Positions 1 through 5,716 are shown, numbered from the stretch's first letter. The stretch is DNA of 6,429 nt from RUG13615 sp040307715 (GCA_040307715.1 JAWRJC010000098.1:1-6429), one strand, 5' to 3'. The notes: generated by a model from the sequence alone, not told the origin. Translations and numbers: made by a program.

Positions 1-367
1 CGAGGAGAATATGCTGGTCATCGGCATGGGAGAAGAGAAGACGCCGCAGGCGCTGATCGAAGCATGCAACAAGTTCATCTACCTCGACGACATGCCAAAA
101 GAAGAGGCGGAGCCGGTCAGAACGAACAACATCATCAATCCGAAGACGGTGGAGAGGCGGATCAAAGGGATCATCCAGGCCAATGATCAGAAGAACAAAG
201 AGACCGAGCTCGGCGAGATCGGCAGCAAGCTGCAGAACAGATGGCCGGACTTTGATATCAGCAACTACGGCAAAAGTTCTTTGTCAGAACTGCTGAAGAC
301 CTTCAGCAGCCTGCAGCTCAAGCGGCAGGGCAGTGTGGTCACCGTCAGCATTAAGAACGGCAGATAG
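1..367 (+). CDS. NYN-domain / OST-HTH (LOTUS) protein, 3' end only
   Basis: This is the C-terminal part of a protein that begins upstream of the window. The reading frame is open from base 2 (Glu-Glu-Asn precede the first Met at 11), and no Shine-Dalgarno precedes that ATG, so it is internal. The visible start, VIGMGEEKTP then ACNKFIYLDD, matches the last strand and helix of NYN (PIN-like) domains, where the strand reads roughly 'VIGMGEKKTP..F..AC..F.YL'. After a charged linker, residues about 50-115 (from RIKGIIQAND to VVTVSIKNGR) look like a winged-helix OST-HTH/LOTUS domain, with the typical 'LG.IGS.L....P.F....YG...L..LL' pattern. Such proteins are thought to be RNA-binding or RNase-like. 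The catalytic acidic residues of the NYN domain lie outside the window, so activity cannot be judged. The next gene is 80 nt downstream. A short CGATTC/GAATCG hairpin (370-387) follows the stop but has no T-run. Confidence 0.8.
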   Translation, partial: EENMLVIGMGEEKTPQALIEACNKFIYLDDMPKEEAEPVRTNNIINPKTVERRIKGIIQANDQKNKETELGEIGSKLQNRWPDFDISNYGKSSLSELLKTFSSLQLKRQGSVVTVSIKNGR

Positions 368-447
368 ACCGATTCATAAAGGAATCGCATAAATAAACCA
401 TATATTAGTTATTGTTAATAATAGTTGATTTAGGAGAGAAAGAAAGT

Positions 448-1047
448 ATGAACATCGTATGTCTGGACATGGAAGGCGTTCTTGTACCGGAGATCTGGAT
501 CGCGTTCTCGGAAGCAAGCGGCATCCCGGAACTCAAACGTACCACCAGAGACGAGCCGGATTATGACAAACTCATGCGCTGGCGCCTCGGCATCCTCAAA
601 GAACACGGTCTCGGTCTGAAGGAGATCCAGGAGACGATCGCAAAGATCGATCCGCTGCCCGGCGCAAAAGAATTCCTCGATGAACTCCGTCAGACGACGC
701 AGACGGTCATTCTGAGCGATACGTTCGAGGAATTTGCCAAGCCGCTTATGAAAAAACTCGGCTGGCCGACGATCCTGTGCAATTCACTGACCGTTGCGGA
801 CGACGGCGAGATCATCGATTTCAATATGCGCATCGAAAAGTCCAAACTGACGACGGTCAAGGCGTTCCAGTCCATGGGCTACGAAACGATCGCGGCAGGT
901 GACAGTTTCAACGACCTGGCGATGATCCAGGCGAGCAAAGCGGGCTTTTTGTTCCGCACAACAGAGCAGATCAAAAAGGATTATCCGGAACTGCCGGTCT
1001 TCGATGAGTTCGACGATCTGCTGGCGGCGATCAAGGCGGTGCTGTAG
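448..1047 (+). CDS. thrH: ThrH-like HAD phosphatase (phosphoserine phosphatase / homoserine phosphotransferase)
   Basis: A cytoplasmic HAD-superfamily enzyme of 199 aa, the usual ThrH length. Motif I is CLDMEGVLVPEIW with nucleophile Asp7 and Glu9 (the D-x-E form of ThrH rather than D-x-D). Motif II is VILSDTF with Ser90. A likely motif III Lys is Lys133. Motif IV is AAGDSFND with Asp152 and Asp156 for Mg2+. The cap includes TTRDEPDYDKLM, close to 'TTRDIPDYDVLM' of the Pseudomonas protein as I remember it. In that family the enzyme dephosphorylates phosphoserine and can pass the phosphate to homoserine. The substrate here is inferred, because no threonine or serine pathway gene is adjacent. 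The ATG at 448 is chosen because AGGAGA (432-437) sits 10 nt upstream; an in-frame TTG at 412 lacks an SD and would add 12 residues absent from the family. The gene lies 33 nt before the membrane-protein gene, so they are probably co-transcribed. The 80-nt upstream gap is AT-rich, but I cannot assign a promoter in it with confidence. Confidence 0.85.
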   Translation: MNIVCLDMEGVLVPEIWIAFSEASGIPELKRTTRDEPDYDKLMRWRLGILKEHGLGLKEIQETIAKIDPLPGAKEFLDELRQTTQTVILSDTFEEFAKPLMKKLGWPTILCNSLTVADDGEIIDFNMRIEKSKLTTVKAFQSMGYETIAAGDSFNDLAMIQASKAGFLFRTTEQIKKDYPELPVFDEFDDLLAAIKAVL

Positions 1048-1080
1048 GCAGCATCAGATCCGTAGAGGAGGATTATTGTT

Positions 1081-1602
1081 ATGGTAGAAGGGATCGGCCT
1101 CATCAACGATATCATTCTGACAAAACTGCAGGCGAAGATGATACCGGCCAAAGAGAAATACGGTGCGCTCGGCACAGGGATCTGCTGCGCAGCGCTTGCC
1201 CTGGCGGCGCTTTTCACAAAGCATTACGTATACGCGGCGGCGCTTGCTGTCGGGGCTTATGTTTTCCTCACCAAATTCAGGACGATGACGAACAAGGCCC
1301 ATCAGGCAAATCTGGCGATCGCGGCGGCGAAAAACCAGGAAATCGCCAAATACAAAGTGCTGTTTGACGAAGATGATCTGATCGTCACCACGATGGACGG
1401 AGAAGATCCGGTCGAGAAGGAATACCGCACCTTCATCAAAAAGATCGAGTTTGAAGAAGCGATCGTACTGGTCGCGCACGGCGGCGAGATGGTCTTCATC
1501 TCCAAGGAGGAGACGGAACCGGAAGCGCTCAAAGAGATCCAGTACATCATCGAGGACCGCTGTTACAATCTCGGCTGGCGCAGAAAGGGCGATCTTCTCT
1601 AG
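1081..1602 (+). CDS. two-TM membrane protein with YcxB-like C-terminal domain
   Basis: A 173-aa protein of uncertain function. Residues 1-25 are a short amphipathic N-terminus. Two hydrophobic segments follow at about 28-46 (alanine-rich, ending at TKHY) and 48-64, forming a tight hairpin in the membrane. The remaining ~105 residues are soluble: a helix (70-90) and then a mostly beta pattern (YKVLFDEDDLIV, then IKKIEFEEAIVLVAHGGEMVFISK), ending in a helix near 147-160. This two-TM plus small beta-domain layout resembles YcxB-like/PH-like membrane proteins of Bacillota. That is a fold-level guess without a signature motif. The start is secure: AGAGGAGG (1064-1071) lies 9 nt before ATG 1081. 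The gene follows thrH by 33 nt and is closed by an intrinsic terminator 25 nt after its stop, so it is the last gene of the unit. The pairing with thrH gives no direct functional clue. Confidence 0.7.
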   Translation: MVEGIGLINDIILTKLQAKMIPAKEKYGALGTGICCAALALAALFTKHYVYAAALAVGAYVFLTKFRTMTNKAHQANLAIAAAKNQEIAKYKVLFDEDDLIVTTMDGEDPVEKEYRTFIKKIEFEEAIVLVAHGGEMVFISKEETEPEALKEIQYIIEDRCYNLGWRRKGDLL

Positions 1603-1627
1603 CAGCGTCCGCGGACATACAGAAAAC

Positions 1628-1665
1628 CGGCGGCAGGACGGGAACGGACCTGCCGCTGTTTTTTT
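1628..1665 (+). terminator. intrinsic terminator of the thrH unit
   Basis: A 10-bp GC-rich stem (1628-1637 paired with 1649-1658, one G-U pair, core CGGCAGG/CCTGCCG) with an 11-nt loop is followed immediately by seven T residues (1659-1665). It lies just downstream of the membrane-protein gene and 11 nt before the -35 box of the SOS polymerase promoter, so it insulates the two units. Confidence 0.88.
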
Positions 1666-1675
1666 GTCTTTTCTC

Positions 1676-1704
1676 TTGAAAAAAGAACATATGTTCTTTA
1701 TAAT
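1676..1704 (+). promoter_or_regulatory. sigma-A type promoter of the SOS polymerase gene
   Basis: -35 TTGAAA (1676-1681, 5 of 6 to consensus), a 17-bp spacer, and -10 TATAAT (1699-1704, perfect). Transcription should start near 1710-1712. The spacer is almost filled by the LexA palindrome, so repressor binding would block RNA polymerase directly. Confidence 0.85.
1682..1699 (+). promoter_or_regulatory. LexA operator (SOS box)
   Basis: An 18-bp perfect palindrome, AAAGAACAT/ATGTTCTTT, whose core GAAC-ATAT-GTTC (1685-1696) fits the Gram-positive LexA consensus GAAC-N4-GTTC, including the R-N-R-Y centre. The flanking bases are A/T rather than C/G. It sits between the -35 and -10 boxes and upstream of a translesion polymerase gene, the classic position and target for SOS repression. 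The regulator itself is not in the window, so LexA control is inferred from site and context. Confidence 0.9.
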
Positions 1705-1771
1705 GAGATATCATAGAACGGGCGGGAGAGGATGAGAAAAACCAAAGAAAGGAGTATCCGGAAACGCCTCT

Positions 1772-3037
1772 ATGTCGATCATTATGCATGTCGATGCCAA
1801 CAGCGCCTATCTGTCCTGGACGGCCGTTCATCTGCTGGAGCAGGGGTATCCGGTGGATCTGCGGACTGTTCCTGCAGTGATCGCCGGCGACCCCGCCAAC
1901 CGCCACGGCATCATTCTCGCCAAATCGATCCCGGCAAAGAAATACGGCATCGGGACCGCCAACAGCCTGATGGAGGCACGCAGCAAGTGCCCGTCTCTTA
2001 TCGTGCAGCCGCCCGATTACGATCTGTACATGCATTGCAGCGATGCGATGTATGAGATCCTCTGCCGGTACAGCGACCGGATCCAGCGGTACAGTGTGGA
2101 CGAATGCTTTCTGGACTATACCGGGTCGGAAAAAGTACTCGGCGATCCGTTCGCGGCGGCGCAGGAGATCCGGCGGACGATCAGGCAGGAACTGGGGTTC
2201 ACCGTCAATATCGGTATTTCCAGCAATAAGCTGTTGGCCAAGATGGGTTCCGAACTGGAAAAACCGGACAAGGTCCACACGCTTTTCCCGGAAGAGATCC
2301 GGGAGAAGATGTGGCCGCTTCCGGTAGGGGAACTGTTCATGGTCGGCCGTGCGACGGCGAAAAAACTCCGCCGCATCAACATCACTACGATCGGGGATCT
2401 TGCACAGGCGGACCCGCGCCATATGCACAGTCTGCTCAAGAGCCACGGCGACCTCGTCTGGCGGTATGCCAACGGGCTGGATCACTCGGCAGTTATGCCC
2501 AATGACCGGATCATCCAGAAAGGTGTCGGCAATGGGGTCACGATGCGGTATGACGCCGCTTCGGAAGAAGAGGCCTTCCCGGTGATCCTGTCGCTTTGTG
2601 AGCGGGTGGGCATGCGGCTCCGCCGTCTCGGCTGCCGGGCTTCGCTGATCGCGGTCCATCTGCGGAACGCGGATCTTTCCGGCTGGTATTCGCACCAGCG
2701 GCAGATGGACACTTATACAAGGTCGACATCAGACCTTTACAGATGGGCCTGCCGGCTGTTCCGGGAATGTTGGCGGGGAACGCCTGTCCGGCAGATCAGC
2801 GTGAGTGTTTCCGAGCTTCTGGACGCGCGGATGCACCAGCTTTCGATCTATGACTTTCAGACACTGGAAAAAGAAGACGCACTCAGCGATACCGTAGACC
2901 TGATCCGCAGGACATACGGGGAACGGTCAATCGTCCGCGGCGTTTTTGTCAACACACCGCTTGCACCGATCGACGGCGGTGTTAATGACGGGGACTATAT
3001 CATGATGGGAGGATACCGCAATGAAGATCTTGGCTAA
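1772..3037 (+). CDS. Y-family translesion DNA polymerase (UvrX / DinB / UmuC-like)
   Basis: A 421-aa error-prone polymerase that copies past DNA lesions. The palm and finger region opens with IIMHVDANSAYLSW: Asp8 is the first metal ligand and Tyr13 is a likely steric-gate residue. The second catalytic motif, YSVDECFLDYTG, supplies Asp110 and Glu111. IGISSNKLLAKMGSELEKPD (148-167) is the conserved thumb-proximal motif. A helix-hairpin-helix follows at about 186-211 (GELFMVGRATAKKLRRINIT). The little finger covers about 245-350. The C-terminal QLSIY (356-360) resembles the beta-clamp binding peptide QL[SD]LF. Length and layout match LexA-regulated UvrX-type polymerases of Bacillota better than E. 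coli DinB. The start at 1772 is taken from the MSIIMHVDAN alignment. The best SD, AAAGGAG (1748-1754), is 17 nt away and only a weak GGAAA (1760-1764) is well spaced, so initiation may be weak. The coding end overlaps the following small gene by 17 nt. Confidence 0.93.
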   Translation: MSIIMHVDANSAYLSWTAVHLLEQGYPVDLRTVPAVIAGDPANRHGIILAKSIPAKKYGIGTANSLMEARSKCPSLIVQPPDYDLYMHCSDAMYEILCRYSDRIQRYSVDECFLDYTGSEKVLGDPFAAAQEIRRTIRQELGFTVNIGISSNKLLAKMGSELEKPDKVHTLFPEEIREKMWPLPVGELFMVGRATAKKLRRINITTIGDLAQADPRHMHSLLKSHGDLVWRYANGLDHSAVMPNDRIIQKGVGNGVTMRYDAASEEEAFPVILSLCERVGMRLRRLGCRASLIAVHLRNADLSGWYSHQRQMDTYTRSTSDLYRWACRLFRECWRGTPVRQISVSVSELLDARMHQLSIYDFQTLEKEDALSDTVDLIRRTYGERSIVRGVFVNTPLAPIDGGVNDGDYIMMGGYRNEDLG

Positions 3038-3284
3038 ACCGATCGACACCATCGTCGTGTTCAAAGAAGCAAAACATCCCATGCCGTACCGGTTCCGCGT
3101 GACGGAAGGGGACGGCCGCACCAGGGATATCATCGTGGATAAGATCCTGTCTATCGATGAAAGAAAAACAGCCGGGATCCGGTCGTATATCTACCGCTGC
3201 CGGAGCCTTGTCGACGGCATGGAAAAAGACTATGAACTCAAATACATTCTGGACGACGCCAAATGGCAGCTCTATAAGATGTGA
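3021..3284 (+). CDS. 87-aa conserved-looking partner of the SOS polymerase, function unknown
   Basis: A small soluble protein (87 aa) with no signal peptide or TM segment. The pattern is mainly beta: residues 1-13 (MKILAKPIDTIVV), 20-28 (PMPYRFRVT), 35-45 (RDIIVDKILSI), 52-62 (GIRSYIYRCRS) and 70-87 (DYELKYILDDAKWQLYKM), which suggests a small barrel or sheet. I do not recognise a named family, though similar short genes often follow Y-family polymerases in Bacillota (recollection, not checked). The start is clear: GGGAGG (3007-3012) lies 8 nt before ATG 3021. The gene starts inside the last codons of the polymerase gene (17-nt overlap, different frame), which points to translational coupling and shared LexA control. 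By analogy, B. subtilis polymerases of this type sit beside YolD-like proteins; sequence similarity to YolD is not apparent here. A role as a polymerase accessory or regulator is inference from context. Confidence 0.75.
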   Translation: MKILAKPIDTIVVFKEAKHPMPYRFRVTEGDGRTRDIIVDKILSIDERKTAGIRSYIYRCRSLVDGMEKDYELKYILDDAKWQLYKM

Positions 3285-3310
3285 CAGCTGCGCTTCTGTA
3301 TGTCTATGTG

Positions 3311-3339
3311 TTGAAATGCGCCCGTATTGGGTATATACT
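3311..3339 (+). promoter_or_regulatory. promoter of yebC
   Basis: -35 TTGAAA (3311-3316), a 17-bp spacer and -10 TATACT (3334-3339), giving a start near 3346 and a leader of about 30 nt. It shares its -35 with the SOS promoter but has no LexA palindrome. No convincing terminator separates the preceding small gene from it, so some SOS transcript may read through into yebC. Confidence 0.75.
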
Positions 3340-3375
3340 GATACAGGAAAATTCAATAGATAAGGAGTATTTTAT

Positions 3376-4098
3376 ATGGGTAGACACGGAACCATCGCAG
3401 GAAGAAAAGAAGCACAGGACAGACGCCGCGCTGCACTGTTCACCAAGTATGCCAGAGCCATCACGGTTGCGGCAAAAGCGGGCGGCGATCCCGAGTATAA
3501 CGCTTCTCTGAAACTTGCCATCGACCGCGCAAAAGGCATCAATATGCCGAACGACAACATCAACCGCGCCATCAAGAAGGGCACCGGTGAGATGGGCGGC
3601 GCGGATTTTGTCGAACTGAACTTTGAAGGTTACGGTCCCTCCGGCGTCGCTGTGATCGTCGAGACACTGACCGACAACCGCAACCGGACCACCTCCTCCG
3701 TCCGCAGTGCTTTTGATAAATACGGCGGGAATATGGGGGCGCCGGGCTGCGTTTCCTACATGTTCTCCAGAAAGGGCGTTATCGTCATCGAAAAGACGGA
3801 CGAGATCGACGAGGATGAACTGATGGATGCTGCGCTCGAAGCGGGCATGGAGGATATGCAGACTTACGAGGACAGTTATGAGATCCTGACCGCAATGGAA
3901 GATTTCTCGGATGTCAGCGCCGCACTCAAAGAGGCGGGGTATGAATTCGTGGAGGCGGATATCCAGTACATTCCGTCCATGGAAGCGACTCCGAAGGAAG
4001 AGGATATCAAGAACCTCAAAAAGATGATCGAAGTCCTGGAGGACAATGATGACGTGCAGGGTGTCCATCACAACTGCGCGATCGATCTGGACGACTGA
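3376..4098 (+). CDS. yebC: YebC/PmpR/TACO1 family protein
   Basis: A 240-aa cytoplasmic protein with the full YebC layout and usual family length. The N-terminal three-helix domain is MGRHGTIAGRKEAQD, then FTKYARAITVAAKAGG (22-37), NASLKLAIDRAKGINMPNDN (42-61) and AIKKGTGE (65-72). The central domain has FEGYGPSGVAVIVETLTDNRNRT (83-105) and FDKYGGNMG (113-121), continuing to SYMFSRKGVIVI. The C-terminal domain ends with DIQYIPS (195-201) and a helix (206-225). Family members have been described as transcriptional regulators (PmpR), as a mitochondrial translation activator (TACO1) and, more recently, as translation factors that relieve ribosome stalling at proline stretches. A translational role is favoured but not shown by this sequence. 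SD AAGGAG (3362-3367) lies 8 nt before the ATG, and the gene has its own promoter at 3311-3339. No terminator follows the stop directly; a candidate RNA begins about 60 nt downstream. Confidence 0.95.
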   Translation: MGRHGTIAGRKEAQDRRRAALFTKYARAITVAAKAGGDPEYNASLKLAIDRAKGINMPNDNINRAIKKGTGEMGGADFVELNFEGYGPSGVAVIVETLTDNRNRTTSSVRSAFDKYGGNMGAPGCVSYMFSRKGVIVIEKTDEIDEDELMDAALEAGMEDMQTYEDSYEILTAMEDFSDVSAALKEAGYEFVEADIQYIPSMEATPKEEDIKNLKKMIEVLEDNDDVQGVHHNCAIDLDD

Positions 4099-4122
4099 TC
4101 CATCATACAGAATCATAAAATC

Positions 4123-4150
4123 CTGAAATGTGCGTTAAGGTGTACATAAT
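4123..4150 (+). promoter_or_regulatory. possible promoter for the candidate RNA after yebC
   Basis: CTGAAA (4123-4128, 4 of 6), a 16-bp spacer and CATAAT (4145-4150, 5 of 6), with transcription predicted to start near 4157. It begins 25 nt after the yebC stop. The match is moderate, so read-through from yebC is an equally good source of this RNA. Confidence 0.4.
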
Positions 4151-4156
4151 TCAACC

Positions 4157-4295
4157 TACAACACTGCACTGGGAGCCCGATACGGAGAGGATGCCGGGCC
4201 GTCACCGAACGGATGGCAGAGACGATGTTCAGGGCACCCCCCTATTAATAGATAGGGAGTGAATTAGTCACCTGACGGCACTTCGGGATTTTTCT
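4157..4295 (+). ncRNA. candidate structured small RNA or structured 3' UTR, class unknown
   Basis: The interval between yebC and the convergent dacF-like gene has no credible ORF, but it holds helices that can form together. P1 is CCCGA/TCGGG (4176-4180 with 4283-4287). P2 is TGCCG/CGGCA (4192-4196 with 4276-4280). P3 is CCGT/ACGG (4199-4202 with 4209-4212, 6-nt loop). P4 is TCAGG/CCTGA (4229-4233 with 4271-4275) and can stack on P2. P5 is CAC/GTG plus CCCTAT/ATAGGG (4235-4257 region, closing at 4259-4261). P2, P3 and P4 make a three-way junction. P1 is followed at once by five T residues (4289-4293), consistent with an RNA end. I see no hallmark of a T-box, SAM, TPP, lysine or cyclic-di-GMP riboswitch, of SRP RNA or of tmRNA, and no gene downstream on this strand, so it would act on its own. 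A divergent 6S RNA cannot be excluded. The pairing was done by eye and no covariation was tested. Confidence 0.42.
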
Positions 4296-4299
4296 TGGT

Positions 4300-4331
4300 A
4301 AAAAAAGCGTTCCTGTATCAGGAACGCTTTT
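4300..4331 (-). terminator. intrinsic terminator of the dacF-like gene, possibly bidirectional
   Basis: A 12-bp stem (4303-4314 with 4320-4331, core AGCGTTCCT/AGGAACGCT) with a 5-nt loop starts 24 nt beyond the minus-strand stop. Read on the minus strand it ends in a run of seven T residues (complement of 4300-4306), a strong signal. On the plus strand the tail is only TTTTC, so it would be a weaker back-up stop for yebC and RNA transcripts. Confidence 0.87.
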
Positions 4332-4354
4332 CTCGTCTCAAAGTCGATGTGCTG

Positions 4355-5650
4355 TCAGCGGTGATAGAAATATCTGTGGCGCCGCTGCCGGCGTCTTCGG
4401 ATAGAAGCTGCCAGAAGAAGCAACAGCACAAGGGCGATCGCGATACCGGCTGCGATCAGTGTATTACGCGCGATTCCTTTCAACTCTCTGCCGGGCTGCT
4501 GAAAGTCTTCTGTTGAGAGCAGCGGGATGGAAGCGAGTTCCGCATCGCCCTGTTTGATAGTCAAAGTCCCGACCTGATCGCCTTTGAGAACAGGACGGGC
4601 AAGTCCTTCCGCAGCCGTAGTTTCATAGGTGACGGGGGCGGATTCCTGTCCGGCGGGGACAAGGCATTTGATCTCGTTCTGTTCGATTTCCACCGGGATG
4701 GCAGTCTCTTCGTCGAGCATGATCGGCTCCGCCTGATCAGCTGAGACCGCAACCGTGGAGAGCGCGTAGTTGTTGAAGAAAAACTCCATCAGGGCGCGTG
4801 TATCGGCACAATCTTCACTCTGCTGGCCGGCGCCTGCGACCGCAACGATCAGATGGATCCCGTTCTTTTCACCGTATGTGACGAGGTTGAAACCGGATTC
4901 TGTGATATACCCGGTCTTACCGCAGACAACAGGCTCATAGTAAGCATATCTGCCGGGGAACATACCGTGTCCGTGCCAGAGTTCCCGGGGCTCGTGTTTA
5001 TCGGTTTTCGGGATCGTATAAGTGGATGTACTGTCGATTTCGACGAAAGTTTCGTTCTGGACCGCATAGGCCATGATCAGGGAAAGATCGTGTACGGTCG
5101 TGTAGTGATCCTCGCTGAACAGTCCGTGCGGGTTGGAGAAATGGCTGTCCGTACAGCCGATCTCGGCAGCCTTGGCATTCATCATATCAGAGAACCCTTC
5201 AATACTGCCGCCGACCGTTTCCGCAAGTACGACCGCGCAGTCGTTGCCTGAAGCCAGAAGGAGCCCGTACAGAAGATCCCGGATCTTCACGTGCTCGTAC
5301 TCATCGAGCGCGATATGGCTGGAAGAGGGATCGATACCGTAGACCGCGTTCATGGATACTTCTGCGACAGTATCCAGATCCGCGTTTTCAAGAACGACGA
5401 TCGCCGTCAGGATCTTTGTCGTGCTGGCCGGATAGATCCGCTTATCCGCGTTCAGTTCATAAAGAAAGGAATTGGTATCCGTGCAGTAGACAGCTGCATA
5501 CGGCGAGTACAACGAGATATCGGATGGATCCGGTGTATCCGCTGAAACATCAGCCGTACCGGCACTCCAAAAGCAGATCGCTGTCAGCAGGAACGCAGTG
5601 ATCGTGCGGAGAAGCCGTTTTTCTGAGCCATTTTTAAGTCTGTCTGTCAC
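4355..5650 (-). CDS. D-alanyl-D-alanine carboxypeptidase, peptidase S11 (DacF/PBP5-like)
   Basis: A 431-aa low-molecular-mass penicillin-binding protein that trims the terminal D-Ala from peptidoglycan pentapeptides outside the membrane. A signal peptide covers about 1-38 (basic RLLRT, a hydrophobic core, then a VSADT-type cleavage region). The catalytic domain follows. SxxK is PASTTK with nucleophile Ser76 and Lys79. SxN is LLASGND with Ser134, Gly135 and Asn136. KTG is CGKTGYITESG with Lys245, Thr246 and Gly247. Residues about 300-378 look like the C-terminal beta-rich domain (ILKGDQVGTLTI-type repeat region). The protein ends with a true TM helix (about 396-417) and a basic tail rich in Arg, His and Tyr, so it is anchored by a membrane span rather than only an amphipathic helix. 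The start is GTG at 5650-5648, with GAGG (complement of 5659-5662) 8 nt upstream. DacA/DacF/DacB-type paralogues cannot be told apart here, so no symbol is given. Confidence 0.93.
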   Translation of the reverse strand: MTDRLKNGSEKRLLRTITAFLLTAICFWSAGTADVSADTPDPSDISLYSPYAAVYCTDTNSFLYELNADKRIYPASTTKILTAIVVLENADLDTVAEVSMNAVYGIDPSSSHIALDEYEHVKIRDLLYGLLLASGNDCAVVLAETVGGSIEGFSDMMNAKAAEIGCTDSHFSNPHGLFSEDHYTTVHDLSLIMAYAVQNETFVEIDSTSTYTIPKTDKHEPRELWHGHGMFPGRYAYYEPVVCGKTGYITESGFNLVTYGEKNGIHLIVAVAGAGQQSEDCADTRALMEFFFNNYALSTVAVSADQAEPIMLDEETAIPVEIEQNEIKCLVPAGQESAPVTYETTAAEGLARPVLKGDQVGTLTIKQGDAELASIPLLSTEDFQQPGRELKGIARNTLIAAGIAIALVLLLLLAASIRRRRQRRHRYFYHR

Positions 5651-5673
5651 TTTTTAAACCTCGGTCAAAAGAA

Positions 5674-5702
5674 TAGCCAACTACAAAATTATACAGTATA
5701 AT
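5674..5702 (+). promoter_or_regulatory. promoter of the ABC transporter gene
   Basis: -35 TAGCCA (5674-5679, 4 of 6), a 17-bp spacer and a perfect -10 TATAAT (5697-5702). Transcription would start near 5709, giving a leader of about 59 nt. The -10 is one arm of a palindrome whose other arm is the -10 of the divergent dacF-like promoter. Confidence 0.65.
5688..5702. repeat. 15-bp inverted repeat (7-1-7) in the divergent promoter
   Basis: ATTATAC-A-GTATAAT is a perfect inverted repeat with a 1-bp centre. It contains both -10 boxes, one on each strand, separated by 3 bp. It could simply be the product of two facing -10 boxes, or it could also be a regulator's operator. Confidence 0.8.
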
Positions 5703-5716
5703 CACGGTAATGAAAA
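5688..5716 (-). promoter_or_regulatory. promoter of the dacF-like gene
   Basis: Read on the minus strand, -35 TTTTCA (complement of 5711-5716, 4 of 6), a 17-bp spacer and a perfect -10 TATAAT (complement of 5688-5693). Transcription would start near 5681, about 30 nt before the GTG start. It overlaps the plus-strand promoter across nearly its whole length. Confidence 0.62.

Noticed and set aside
370..387. Terminator after the NYN-domain gene (CGATTC/GAATCG hairpin)
   Set aside because: The 6-bp stem is AT-containing and is followed by CATAAATAAA rather than a T-run, so it is not convincing as an intrinsic terminator on the plus strand.
1732..2055. 107-aa plus-strand frame starting just before the polymerase
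   Set aside because: It overlaps the polymerase in another frame, has no properly spaced SD (GGGAG is only 3 nt away), and has an Arg/Cys-rich composition typical of a shadow frame.
1547..2695. Long 382-aa open frame on the minus strand
   Set aside because: It lies antisense to the well-supported polymerase gene, is rich in Arg/His/Pro/Asp as expected for a reverse-frame shadow, and spans the terminator and LexA promoter. No start signal or domain was seen.
3304..4116. 270-aa open frame on the minus strand opposite yebC
   Set aside because: It is a mirror of yebC codons, with no recognisable domain, and it covers the yebC promoter.
4157..4295. 6S RNA, SRP RNA, tmRNA or a known riboswitch
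   Set aside because: No long closing stem with a central bubble as in 6S, no SRP apical GGAAG/AGCAG motif, no tmRNA tRNA-like end and no known aptamer core was found. Only a loose 3' resemblance to 6S was noted, so I left the class open.
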